From: Massariosphaeria phaeospora
Taxonomy: Eukaryota; Ascomycota; Dothideomycetes; Pleosporales
Length of the DNA stretch: 64,000 bases
Assembly: GCA_011032825.1 (NCBI GenBank)
Contig: JAADJZ010000019.1
Coordinates: 186,001-250,000 of the forward strand
Direction of reading: 5' to 3'
Under the pieces are notes generated by a model. It saw only the letters and a list, made by a program, of their open reading frames with translations, was not told where the DNA came from and made no database searches. A program made the position numbers and the translations under genes. The stretch's first letter is position 1; the number at the start of each line of letters is the position of its first letter. This document shows, one piece after another, positions 33,674 to 43,311 of this stretch.

Positions 33674-34784
33674 TCAAATGGTGTGCCGATCAAGGCCCTG
33701 GCTCCGACCTGTCTCCGTGTCGTCGTCAGGCACAGCCGGCGTCTTGGCCCTCTTCTTCTCATGCCACTCCCGCCACAGCGCGTGGACATCAGCCCTGTCG
33801 GTATGGATGCCGAGGACCTCTGGAATCACAGACTGCTTCTTGGTGTTGATGATCTCGGACTCGGTCATGGCGTCCATGGCTTTGGCGTAGGCGGCCGCTT
33901 CCTCGACAAAGTACTCGATCCAACGCGTCTCGAAGAGGAAGACTGACGCCACGTACAAGTTAGCAGACGTGCCGTAAAGGGAGGAATGGTTGAGATGCTC
34001 GACACTTGTCTGCGCCAGAGAGTTGGCTGTACATACCATTCTCACGGCGCCACGGCTTCCGCTTCTTGAACTGGCCCTTTTGCGAATTCGGCGGGTACAT
34101 GAACTTCTGATTGGCGAGCTCCTCCTGCACCGCCTGGCAGACATCGCTCACGGCAAGCCGACCGCGATTGGCCATCCAGATGTCGCGCAGCCTCGCGTTG
34201 ACGTTCTCGTAGGCGACCTGCACTTCGGCGCCACACGGCGGCAGATCGTTGCCGAACAGGGCGGGCACTGCGCCATCGGATTAGTCAGAGGGAGCCGACG
34301 CTAACAGGAGGGTGGAATGGAATGCAGAAACACAGTGGGGTTTGGGGTTGACATGACATCAGCACAGGACAGGGATAGGGTCGCGCCACGTACAGTACGG
34401 CAGCAAGGCAGCCTCGTCCCCGGGCGTCACCGGGCCGACGGCGGTCAGACTGCTAGATGGGTGGTTGGCCATGGTCCTGAGTTTCTTGGAGCGGTGCTTG
34501 GGGGTTGCGTCTGGAGGAGGGGAGACAGTGTCTGCATCGGGCGCGGGATCGGGGCCGGGGTCGGAGTCAGTATCATACCACTCGTCCTCGGCGTCTAGTG
34601 GAGGGGTCACGCGTTAGCTCGGCTTCCAAGGTTGGTTTGGGGTTGGGCTGGTTCAGTGTGCGCGGTACTCACCTTGGCCGCGACCAGCGTTTTCGCCGGG
34701 GGGAGCTGCGTGCGCTGGGGATTGCTGCATGTTCTGCTCGTTGTGCGCAGCGGCGTGGGCCCGCGAGAACCAGGAGCCGCCCAT
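33674..34784 (-). CDS. Conserved-type protein of unknown function
   Basis: Four exons, complement(34673..34784, 34394..34594, 34037..34267, 33674..33942), give 270 residues. Donors are GTGAGT, GTACGT and GTATGT; acceptors are ACTAG, GCAG and GTCAG, with branch sites such as GCTAAC; phases are consistent. The N-terminus is Ala/Gln/Pro-rich, then a Ser/Pro/Asp-rich stretch. The folded part begins at PALFGNDLPPCGAEVQVAYE, followed by NARLRDIWMANRGRLAV, QKGQFKKRKPWRREN and, after the last intron, VFLFETRWIEYFVEEAAAY. I do not recognise a family. The 3' end is uncertain: a CTAAC branch and GAAG acceptor near 33665-33690 could extend it by a further exon (DSGTSFDSELTIVHAEVG), but the only donor, GTCGGA, is poor. 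Confidence 0.6.
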
Positions 34785-34798
34785 GGTGGCGACGGGGG

Positions 34799-34834
34799 TT
34801 GCGGGTGCGGGTGCGGGTGCGGGTGCGGGTGGGG
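34799..34834. repeat. GGGTGC hexamer minisatellite
   Basis: Five near-perfect GGGTGC units lie 15-50 bp upstream of the ATG of the minus-strand gene that starts at 34784, so within its leader or promoter. Confidence 0.7.
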
Positions 34835-35071
34835 GTTTGTCTGGCGGGTGGCAGGGCGGGACAAGAAGTTGTTGTGGGTGGGCGTTGTGGTCGTGTGCCT
34901 AGTTCGTCGTGGAACGCGCCTGCCCCAAACGCGCCATGACTACGGGAATGGTGACGTCACCACCTGCCCCCGCGTGCACATGTAGTGCCGAATGAACAGA
35001 TTCAATTCGGAATTTCAGAACTTGCCGAAAGGGCCCCAGAAATCGCAGAGCAGTTCCGTTTTAGCACCCAT

Positions 35072-35986
35072 TCACGTGCCCTCCCCATCATCAGTGCCCT
35101 CCCTACTCCGCCGAACCCGCCTCGGCCCGTCTCGCGTCCCCGAACTGCTCCTCTGCCTCTCCTTCTCCGCCTGCAATCCCTTTTTCAGTATCTCCGCCCA
35201 GCTGTCCAGATCCTCAACTGTCGCCCTGCGCCGCAGTGTCTTCTCTTCATCGAGCGCCGCCGCAGCCCGACTCGCCACCTCCCTGCTCGCCTCCCTGCTC
35301 TCCTTGCGGATGCTGCGCAGCGTCTCCGCATACGTAAGTCCGTCGTCGCTGTCCTCCTCCGCCTCCGCCTTCAATTGCTCCTCCCACATCTTGAACTGTT
35401 CCTCCTTCCAGTCAAGGAGGTAGCTTGTCCACGCAAGCTCAACACCTTGCCCCGGAGGCGCCAGTTCATCCGCTCTCTTCTCGCGCAGCTTGCGGTAGGC
35501 GTCGCGTTTCTTTTCAAACAGCGTGTCGAGTTCTAGGGGCGACTGAAAAGAAGCCACGTCTTGCACGATCTTGAATGAATAGTCCTTGTGGATTTGCGCC
35601 CGCTCAGCCGTGTACCGCTGCAATCGTGAGATGGTTTGCGCGGGCTGCGATTGCATGAAGGCAGAGAGATGGGGGAACTCGTTGAGTTTGCGGTCCATGA
35701 TGATCATGGCTGCGCAGTACTCGCTCAGGGGCGTGTTGTCTTTGGGCTTCGGCAGCGCGAGCGTAGCAGTGCTGCTTCCCGCGCCGTCGAGTAAAGCATC
35801 CTGTGCAACACGCTGGGCACACAGCTCCACACTAAACCGTGCTTTCTCGAGTGCAGCGTTGGCCTCCGGGTCCACCGGCGTAGCAAATACCTTGGGGATG
35901 GGAATATAGACCGGGGCTTGAGCCTGGCTAACGACCGACGCCCAATAGCCAACGCCGGCAAACGAATTGTACATGGGCGACTGCAC
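35072..35986 (-). CDS. Unknown coiled-coil protein
   Basis: A single exon gives 304 residues. The start ATG at 35986 opens MQSPMYNSFAGVGYW and there is no nearer alternative. The middle is helical (FEKKRDAYRKLREKRADEL; LLDWKEEQFKMWEEQLKAEAEE). Residues about 215-285 are charged and heptad-like, ending in a basic/Ser-rich tail (RSSSGTRDGPRRVRRSREG). No signal peptide or membrane segment is visible. I do not recognise a family. It sits in a run of four minus-strand genes of unknown function between 32.1 and 36.7 kb. An overlapping plus-strand frame (34985-35536) is its antisense shadow. Confidence 0.6.
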   Translation of the reverse strand: MQSPMYNSFAGVGYWASVVSQAQAPVYIPIPKVFATPVDPEANAALEKARFSVELCAQRVAQDALLDGAGSSTATLALPKPKDNTPLSEYCAAMIIMDRKLNEFPHLSAFMQSQPAQTISRLQRYTAERAQIHKDYSFKIVQDVASFQSPLELDTLFEKKRDAYRKLREKRADELAPPGQGVELAWTSYLLDWKEEQFKMWEEQLKAEAEEDSDDGLTYAETLRSIRKESREASREVASRAAAALDEEKTLRRRATVEDLDSWAEILKKGLQAEKERQRSSSGTRDGPRRVRRSREGTDDGEGT

Positions 35987-36041
35987 GGCGTATGGAGAGT
36001 CGGGCTGGCACTGCGTGACGATGTCGGCGAGGATTGGTCGT

Positions 36042-36162
36042 GGGCGCGGTGTTATGAGCGGATTATGGGTCGTTACTATGTTCTGGAGCGTCGGGCGCGG
36101 GCGGGGTGTTATGAGCGGGTTATGGGTCGTAACTATGTTCTGGAGCGTCGGGCGCGGACGAG
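36042..36162. repeat. Two-copy tandem repeat, 57-bp unit
   Basis: The segment GTGTTATGAGCG...CTGGAGCGTCGGGCGCGG occurs at 36049 and again at 36106 with only a few changes. The 57-bp period is a multiple of three, so one plus-strand frame repeats a 19-residue peptide, but I see no gene there. It lies 60-180 bp upstream of the gene starting at 35986. Confidence 0.8.
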
Positions 36163-36342
36163 CACGCTCGACCTTCAGGGGCGAAAGTGGTTGTTTCCTT
36201 GTATGTTGTCAGTAACTCCCGAATTTGAACCAAATCCCACACCTCCACCCCCAACGACCTTGCAGACCAATCAATTTTGAAGCAAACCCGAATCAGACGA
36301 GGCTCGAACGGCGCTGAAGCAAGTCCAAAGACAGACGAACAC

Positions 36343-36741
36343 TCACCCCTTCACAGCCCCAGCAACACCCACCCCTACGCCCACCCCCCTCACCGCATCC
36401 TCCTCCTTCATCTTCAACATCCACGTCTTCGTCTTCTTAAGCCTGAGCATCTCCCGCGTCTCCCTGGCCGCATCCTCCGCCTTCAATTTCTTGTCGCGGT
36501 CCAGCGCCCGCACCTGGCTCACATACGCGGGCACAAACTCCGTTGGGTCGGCTGCTGGAAACGTCGTATCCACGGGTGTTGACGTCGACGTCGGGGTATT
36601 CGTGTTGATGGCGCTCTTCTTGCTCGAGCTGCCCACACTCCAGCGCGGGTGCGATTTGGGCGAGAGCGGGGTGGTGGTGGGGGTGTCGCGCGTGGGGGAG
36701 TGGATGGTGGAGAGGACGGTGTCGACGGCTATGTACTCCAT
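36343..36741 (-). CDS. Small protein of unknown function
   Basis: A single exon gives 132 residues. It starts MEYIAVDTVLSTIHSPTRDT, continues with a Ser/Thr/Pro-rich stretch, and ends in a charged helical part (YVSQVRALDRDKKLKAEDAA, then RLKKTKTWMLKMKEEDAV) before a Gly/Val-rich tail. Codon use and the C-rich leader before the ATG are compatible with a real gene. I recognise no domain and cannot exclude an additional 3' exon. Confidence 0.5.
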   Translation of the reverse strand: MEYIAVDTVLSTIHSPTRDTPTTTPLSPKSHPRWSVGSSSKKSAINTNTPTSTSTPVDTTFPAADPTEFVPAYVSQVRALDRDKKLKAEDAARETREMLRLKKTKTWMLKMKEEDAVRGVGVGVGVAGAVKG

Positions 36742-37627
36742 GCTGACGATGGCGATGGCGAGGTTGAAGTTGGAGGTTGCGGACTGGAGTTGAGCTGGAT
36801 GGATGGGGTGCCCGCTGTAGTACGTACTGTGAGGTTGCGGTCAGGTCAGGTCTCCGGAAGATCAATCCGACGCCGGCGTATCGCGACAGCAAGCAGAGCA
36901 GAGCAGCAGGAAAGTAAACGGGCTAGCGGTGCGGCCTCGACACGACGCGACTCGACGCGACTCGGCTCGACACGACTTGCAAGCTGCGCTGAGCTGCGAT
37001 TGCAAAGGTACGCACTGGCAAATCGGCGAAAATGGATCGCGGTATGTATTTTCGGGCCGGTCCGTGACGTATTGGGTATGCTGTCTGTCTGTCTGTATCG
37101 CGCGCGCCCGCGATGGTAGTAGTAGAGTTAGGTAGCAGGAAAATGGGGGATTTCGGGCGTCGAGTGCGTGTGTGCGCAGTGGTGGAAGAGTCTCGCGACG
37201 CAAAAAGGCAAGTAGGAGAAAGTTTTCTAGCGCCAACATCAGGGAGTGAATGCGGACGCAAAGGTGCAGTGAACTTAACTTGGGAAAAAAAGAGAGGGGG
37301 GAATGAATGGGCGTGTTTTATTGGACCACCTTTCACCGGCCCGAGTTGAGTTGACTTCCATTTGTATTGCGGGCAGGAGTGAATTACATGCGTAGGTCTT
37401 GTTGCTGCTGTTGCTGATGATCATCATCACTACTGAATAGGAGACAGAGGGACTGGATGTGAAGATTTTGAAAATTGAATGTTTCTTGTATATGGAAAAT
37501 ATCAAGTCGAGACAACCAGATGCCTATCTCGCAAATCGATCTAAGATAAAAATCACAACCGAACCGTCTTGACAAAAAGGCAACGCACTATGCAGAAAAT
37601 CAAGACGCCATCAATGCAAAGACACAG
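36742..37627. other. Intergenic, 886 bp
   Basis: This lies upstream of the small gene at 36741 and downstream of HOM3. It contains CGACACGACTTGCAAG-type repeats of the CGACNCGACT motif near 36935-36975, a CTGTCTGTCTGTCTGT run near 37080-37096 and a TTGCTGCTGTTGCTG run near 37399-37414. No gene is supported. Confidence 0.45.
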
Positions 37628-39343
37628 CTACTCCAAAAAGGTAAAGAGGTTAGTATGAACAACATTGAGAGCGCGGTCCGCCTCGCGCTCCTCAATAACG
37701 CAAGAGATGTTGATCTCACTAGCCCCTACACCGTGCCATAACCGTTAGCAACTGCCCGAGCGAACCTAGATGGTAGATTGGAGGTGAAATGCAGTGACGT
37801 ACCTTGAGAAATCATCTCGATATTCACATTGTTCTCGCCCAGAACACTGAAGAACTTGCCCGAGATGCCAATCATATTCTTCAGCTGCTTGCCCACCAGA
37901 CTGACAATCGCCATGTCGGGCACAATATCAATAGTGCCCAGCTCCTGCAGCTGGGTAATCGCACCATGCAGATCCTCGTCCTGGATGCGGTACTCGTCTT
38001 CGCCGCCGCCGCTCAACAGCGCAGACTCGGAATGCAGGGCCATGGAGACATGGACCTCGGACGAGGAAATGAGATCGACGGAAAGATGCCAGCGATCGAG
38101 GATGCTGAAAATGCTCATGAGAAAGCCGTGCGAGCGCGTGCGCTTGTTGCTGTGCACATTCACGACGACAATGTTGTGCTTGATAGTAACGGCGGTCGGG
38201 CGCTTCGGCCGTTGAAGTTGCGACATGACGCTCAAGGACCGGGTGCGGAAGAGCTTAGGGTCTTTGAGGGGCGCGCGGGAATCAATCTCCTCGATGGCGT
38301 CGGGGAAGATGACGGTCCCGTTGTTGCGCGGATTCATGACGTTCTTGATGCGGATCGGGATGCGCGCGCGTATGACCTGCTCCATGGTAAACGGGTGGAT
38401 GACTTCGGAGCCGTAGAAGGTCAGTTCGGCCGCCTCAGAGGGGGTCACCGAGGGGAGGAGTGCTGCCGTGGGCACTTTGCGCGGATCGGCGGTGAAGATG
38501 CCATCCACTTCTTTCCAGACCTGGAGCTCCTTGGCTTGGACGCCGACGGCAACCAGCGCAGCGCAGAGATCAGTGTATCCGCGCCCGATGGAACTCAGAA
38601 TGCCGCCCGGGACGTTGCCAAAATACCCCGTGATAACCGGCACCTTGTCGCCGCAAGCCTCCACCTCCCGTGCCAGCGCTTGCGCCAGATCCTTGTAGAA
38701 CTTCTCATTCAGCCCCTTCGCAGGCGTGTTGAACTTGATCACATCGCTCAAGTCCACGAATTGCGCGGGCACGGAGCGATCCTCCAGCAGGGCGGCCAAG
38801 TAGCGACAGCTTAGTTTCTCGCCCTTGCTCACAATCTTGTCTTCGGCCCGGTTCGTCACCTCTTCCAGGTGCTGCGCAGACTCCAGAATCTTGATGAGGC
38901 TCTCGCACTCGGCATTGACGTCCCTGGTAAAAGCGTCCAAGATCTCGGGGCTCTTGAACATGTCCTTCGCGGCCTGAATGTGGTCGAGCCGGATTGCCTC
39001 CACGACCTCATCGTATCCTCGGGAGCCAGCCGTCTCGGCAGCTCTGGCGGCGCGGAGGAGCCGGTTCGTGGTTCCCTCGACTTTGGTATTGTTGCTGCGG
39101 GCGGAGCAGACGACGGCGGTTCGATTGCCCTGTTGCAGGCCGGTCCTAAGCTACTTCAGCATAATACGTCGCCTGCGTCCAATTGCTCTCTTACTTCACA
39201 ATGCCTGCGATATTTTCCGCAAACTTCCCGATACTCGTCCCGCCAAACTTCAGCACAACCCAGCCACCTGGCAAGTGCTTCTCCTCGGTGTGCTGAGCTA
39301 TCCGCACGGAGTGGAGCGTGTGTCCGTTAACGACGGTCGACAT
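37628..39343 (-). CDS. HOM3: Aspartate kinase
   Basis: Three exons, complement(39195..39343, 37803..39145, 37628..37725), give 529 residues, close to the 527 of yeast Hom3. Introns are GTAAGA...CTTAG (49 nt) and GTACGT...CTAAC...TGTAG (77 nt). The N-terminus has VVLKFGGTSIGKF, the ATP/substrate motif of aspartokinases. Further conserved parts are VITGYFGNVPGG, SIGRGYTDLCAAL, WKEVDGIFTADPR and the YGSEVIHPFTMEQ loop. Two C-terminal ACT domains follow, including GISGKFFSVLGENNVNIEMIS and, in the last exon, ASEINISCVIEEREADRAL. The enzyme phosphorylates aspartate in the first step toward threonine, methionine and homoserine; the ACT region is the expected site of threonine feedback. Placing the stop requires the short last exon; without it the ACT domain would be cut. 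Confidence 0.95.
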
Positions 39344-40408
39344 GGTGTTATATGTACGAATTTCACAGCAAAGTCAAGTGGATGCGCTGGGAGATAGACA
39401 GTAGGTCTGTAGCAGCTAGCAACAGGTGTTGGGCGATGTAATAGATTGTAGTGTGTGTATGACGTGTAGCGCGATTGATGACTGAATGCTAAGTGAACAA
39501 TATGAAAAGTTCAGTCCCGGAGGTTTGGTGGGGAAGAGTTCGCGGGGCCTGAGTCAACAAAGAGATGCCGCAATCGGTGGCTGAAATCTGCGCCAACAGG
39601 GGTGGTCGTCAAGCGAGGCGAAAAGGAAGGAAAAAATCCTCCGCCACCACCATGCAGGGGATTGCGGGGAACCTATTAATTAAATACATATCGAGACCTT
39701 ATACACACGACACACACGACACACGAGACACGACATCGCACGCACGTTGCGCGACAGATCACCGTACCACTATTTGCATTCACAGATTCATTGAATGACC
39801 GGCTGCCAAGAGACCATCACCGTCGCACTTCCTGTCACATTGGGCCCGTCGGGACGTACATAGTCTAGGTAATGAGCATAGACAGCACCGCAATACTTCC
39901 ACATGCACAACTATGCATGCAATACCTAGACATGCGTCCGTCCGTCGTCAATAGCCAAAACACGCACGCACTATCGAATTGCACCCACCCGGAACCCCAA
40001 CGCACTTGCAGATAAAATGTCGCTTTCATTCTGGTGTACAAACAGACTTAGATGGTGTATCTCGGAAAACGAGCAAGAAGACTAAAGAACCGCTAACCCG
40101 TATAACTCCAGCATGCAGCCGAGTCGCCAGAAGGGGGACGCCATGGAAATGCTGTGCAAATAGATACACCCTCCCGCCCCTGTGAAACGCCGAGATTCCG
40201 TTTTCTTCCGCTCCAGTCTTGTTGTGACGGGATGCCATGTTTTCCAACCCTGACCTTGCGCCTATCGAAATCGCCTGCCAATTCCACTCACTCAACAACA
40301 TGCCCTTGACTCCTGGGCAGTTGAACGGGGCATCGGTGATCGAAAATAGACCTTGCCAGAACCGCCACAAATATTGTAATCGGGTATTTGCACGGCGTCC
40401 AGCCTCTC
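39344..40408. other. HOM3 promoter and BUR1 3' flank
   Basis: This is about 1.1 kb. It includes a CACGACACACACGACACACG repeat near 39706-39725 and a TTAATTAAATA stretch near 39675. It should contain the HOM3 promoter on the left and the BUR1 terminator on the right. A 128-codon minus-strand ORF (40026-40412) overlaps the BUR1 end and has no support. Confidence 0.45.
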
Positions 40409-42199
40409 TCATCGCCGGTAGATATCCCTATCTCGATCTCGGTTCCTCTCGCGGCGATCGGGGCTTCTGGAGCGAGTCCGTCCATTGCGTCTCTCTCGTC
40501 CAAAGTTTCGTGTATCCGCTGGTCGGTCCCTATATCCCCGGCCGCGGTCGGAGCGATCATCCGGGAAGCCTTCTCGAGATTGGCCAGAGTCGCGAGATCC
40601 GCGGCGGTCATTCCTAGTACCGGGCGCGCGATCTTCTGGATCCCGCGATTTCCTGTTATCGTGCGGAGGTCGCGTACTGTCGTCGCCATAACTGGGAATG
40701 TACGTGTCGCCGGATAGGCCGGGCGGACCAGGCGGACCGGGAGGACCACGCTGTCCTCTCTGATCCACACCAGGTGGTCCGTAACGAGGCGGCTGCGGCA
40801 GTGGGTGTCTACCTTCGCCTGGCGGTGGAGGCAGGTTGTGTCGGGGCTCGTGGTTGGGTCCATTCCTACCGTTACCCCATGGCGGTTCGTTGCGAGGAGG
40901 AGGTGGAGGAGGTGGACGGTGGTCATAGGGTGGTGGGCGACGATCATAGCCACCTCGTGGGCCGTGCTGTGACCGTTCGACTCCTGGGGGGCCTCGGTCT
41001 TGTGGTGCGTATCCTCGACGCTCTCCGCTCATCCATTTCTTACCGTTCTGAGCGGGCCCAGGTCCGTTCCAGTCACCATTAGGAGCTCCGCCGACAGTGC
41101 CGCCCGCTGGAGCAGGTGGTAGGGCTTGTTTTTGGCCTCGAGCGCTGCGCCGGTCCAGTTCGTGCGAGTCAGCGAATGTAGGTATGTCTTCCTCGCGCAT
41201 CGGCCTCGGATTTTCCTTGAAGTACGGATGGTCGATGGCGTCGATGGCATTGATGCGCTTTCTCCAATCGAGCTTGAGGAGGTCGCCGAGTAAGTCGAGG
41301 CCGGTAGGACTCAGTTCACGAAATCTGTGGCCAAGCATCCCAGCCTGTGGTGCGAAATTTTTCACCGGCGCAGCACCCGGCAGAAGGTGCCATCCCGGCA
41401 TGTTCTGGTCGTTCGGCGAGCCGACCAGCTCGAATATGATTTGTGCCTGATTAATGTCGCTTGTGCCTGCAAGAATAGGTTTCCGCTTGAACATCTCGCC
41501 GAACACGCAGCCAGCACCCCACATATCAATAGCAGGGGTATATCTTCGAAGCTGCAGGAGCAGCTCTGGCGGACGGTACCATCGAGTGACCACCAAGCTA
41601 GTGTAGTCTCGCCGCGCCTCGCCGTTGCCCTTTCCCCGCTGGGGAACAGGCTCGTCGTAATGGCGCGCGAGCCCGAAATCCGCGATTTGGAGTCGGCCGC
41701 GGTTATTGATGAGAAGATTGGCAGCCTTCATGTCCCTGTGAAGGATATGGTTGTCGTGAAGATAGCGTAGGCCTTTGAATAGCTGCAGCATATAGCATTT
41801 GATCTGTGGCTGGGAGAACTTCACGTCGGGGTTATCGAGGAGGCCGGACAAGTCGTGATCCATGTACGGCGTGACCATGTAGAGAATCGCGCGCTTCCGA
41901 CCCTCAGTCTGTGGCCGTTCCACCGCCATCTCTTCCAGCTTTAGACAATTGTCGTGTGAAAGCAGCTTCAGTAGCTTGATCTCTCGCAGTGCCGTGATGG
42001 GAAACCCGTCCTTCTCGTTGTGCATCAGGATTTTCTTGAGGGCGAAGATGCTACTGGTGCGGTGGTGTCGGGCTTTGTACACTTCGCCAAATGTGCCCTC
42101 GCCCAGCTTCTGCTGGATCTCATACTCGGCGATCGTGGAGCATCCGTGGAACCGTCGCGTGAGGCCTTTTGGCGGAGTTTTCGCCGCAGCGTTCGCCAT
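40409..42199 (-). CDS. bur1: CDK9-type kinase Bur1/PtkA
   Basis: A single exon gives 596 residues from the ATG at 42199 ([20 protein letters not shown]). The frame is open to another ATG at 42286, which would add 29 residues, so the start is not certain. The kinase domain has the glycine loop [13 protein letters not shown], catalytic Lys in FALKKIL, the PITALRE cyclin-binding helix ([15 protein letters not shown]), [19 protein letters not shown] and a T-loop ending [24 protein letters not shown] is the hallmark of CDK9-like kinases. Bur1 phosphorylates elongation factors and the Pol II tail linker during transcription elongation with a cyclin T/Bur2 partner. After about residue 350 the tail is disordered, Pro/Gly-rich (PPPPPPPRN) and finally Arg/Asp/Ser-rich ([17 protein letters not shown]), as in other filamentous fungi. 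It shares a promoter with the complex I gene. Confidence 0.92.
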   Translation of the reverse strand: MANAAAKTPPKGLTRRFHGCSTIAEYEIQQKLGEGTFGEVYKARHHRTSSIFALKKILMHNEKDGFPITALREIKLLKLLSHDNCLKLEEMAVERPQTEGRKRAILYMVTPYMDHDLSGLLDNPDVKFSQPQIKCYMLQLFKGLRYLHDNHILHRDMKAANLLINNRGRLQIADFGLARHYDEPVPQRGKGNGEARRDYTSLVVTRWYRPPELLLQLRRYTPAIDMWGAGCVFGEMFKRKPILAGTSDINQAQIIFELVGSPNDQNMPGWHLLPGAAPVKNFAPQAGMLGHRFRELSPTGLDLLGDLLKLDWRKRINAIDAIDHPYFKENPRPMREEDIPTFADSHELDRRSARGQKQALPPAPAGGTVGGAPNGDWNGPGPAQNGKKWMSGERRGYAPQDRGPPGVERSQHGPRGGYDRRPPPYDHRPPPPPPPRNEPPWGNGRNGPNHEPRHNLPPPPGEGRHPLPQPPRYGPPGVDQRGQRGPPGPPGPPGLSGDTYIPSYGDDSTRPPHDNRKSRDPEDRAPGTRNDRRGSRDSGQSREGFPDDRSDRGRGYRDRPADTRNFGRERRNGRTRSRSPDRRERNRDRDRDIYRR

Positions 42200-42692
42200 C
42201 GTGGGCGCGGAGTCGGAAATGGGGAGTGCGCGGAGGCTCAGTGGTAGGTGATGATTCTCGTTTGCCCGGACGCGCGCAATGTACACCGCGGAGCTTGTCG
42301 AGGATTAGCAGATGCGCCGACGGCAGCGCAAGGGAGACGAGTGTCGTGGTCGGGGGCTCGTCGTGGAGAGCGGTGCGTCCATGAGGTAATCAGGCAGCAG
42401 GGCAGATGGCCGCTATTGTGCGGTGCCGGCGGGCCTGTTCATCGCGGTGAATGAAAGGAGCCAGGACTGCCATTGACGAGCGGCGTCGCGGTTGTCCAGT
42501 CGCGGTTCCCTTACGTAAGCACCGACAAGGCCCGCACTCGCTCCGACCGCAACTGACCTCACCTCACCGCCCGCCGACGGCAAACCCGCGCCCCGCGAGC
42601 CATTGCACCCCAAATTCCTGCACGTAAGTTTATGATTAGCTGGTTCTTGCGTGAGCGACCCACTAACTGATAGGCAGGGCTCGAAATCCATC
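42200..42692. promoter_or_regulatory. Shared promoter, bur1 and complex I subunit
   Basis: These 493 bp separate the two divergent start codons. On the plus side there is a 5' UTR intron, 42624..42677 (GTAAGT, branch CACTAAC, acceptor GGCAG), just before the complex I subunit ATG. The region is CG-rich. Confidence 0.55.
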
Positions 42693-42917
42693 ATGGGCCC
42701 CCCAAAGTACCCCAAGATGGCCAACCACCCCATCACAGTCCACCCGCCGCGGCCCTTATACCGATTCGCGGCCACCGCTCTCGGCGCCTCCATGTGGTTC
42801 TTCGTATGTGTCCAAGGCGCCATATACAGACGCGCGTGCTGACCATGGCAGTTGATGTACCGGGCGAAGAAAGACGGACCGGCTCTCATGGGCTGGAAGC
42901 ACCCGTGGGAGCATTGA
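42693..42917 (+). CDS. Complex I small subunit, NDUFB2 (AGGG)-like
   Basis: Two coding exons, 42693..42803 and 42852..42917, joined by a 48-nt intron (GTATGT, branch CTGAC, acceptor GGCAG), give only 58 residues. The sequence runs MGPPKYPKM, then HPPRPLYRFAATALGASMWF, then LMYRAKKDGPALMGWKHPWE. One membrane helix with a MWFF core is followed by a positively charged loop and the final G-W-K-H-P-W-E-H, typical of the fungal short subunits of NADH:ubiquinone oxidoreductase annotated as NDUFB2/AGGG type. Such proteins sit in the mitochondrial inner membrane arm. There is no cleavable presequence. The family call is by pattern; length is normal for the fungal forms I know. The start follows a spliced 5' leader; no in-frame ATG exists upstream. 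Confidence 0.7.
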
Positions 42918-43311
42918 ACGAAACGCGGGACGGGGATGCAATTGCTACAAGATGAAGGGACACACCCAAATCGGAATCGGTGTATCTACTAAGCTCAACT
43001 GCTGCGCATAAGGGCATCAAGATTGTGTACAATACCCTGGAGGGAATGCCAAGAAAACATATTCAATACCGTCATATCAACCGGATTGTCGTCCTGATGC
43101 TGTTGACGCTCTCCCCTCGTTCCTAATCAAACACAGATATCAGTTCCACATGCACATGACCCTCCAACATCCTAGTCAAAGGCAACAAACCTTGGGACGA
43201 AGATCGCTGGAAGACGCTCTCTTCTGCCATCGACGAAGACCGTGACACGACTGTACCTCGAAGGCGCGTTCGGCGTGCAGCGGCTCGCGGTGTGCAGCAG
43301 GCTCTCTCTCC
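42918..43311. other. Convergent intergenic region
   Basis: This is 394 bp between converging genes, with no coding signal. It presumably holds the two terminators. Confidence 0.5.

Noticed and set aside
37804..38814. 336-codon plus-strand ORF
   Set aside because: Exactly antisense to the conserved aspartate kinase.
40026..40412. 128-codon minus-strand ORF
   Set aside because: Overlaps the BUR1 3' end and its flank, no motif; probably chance.
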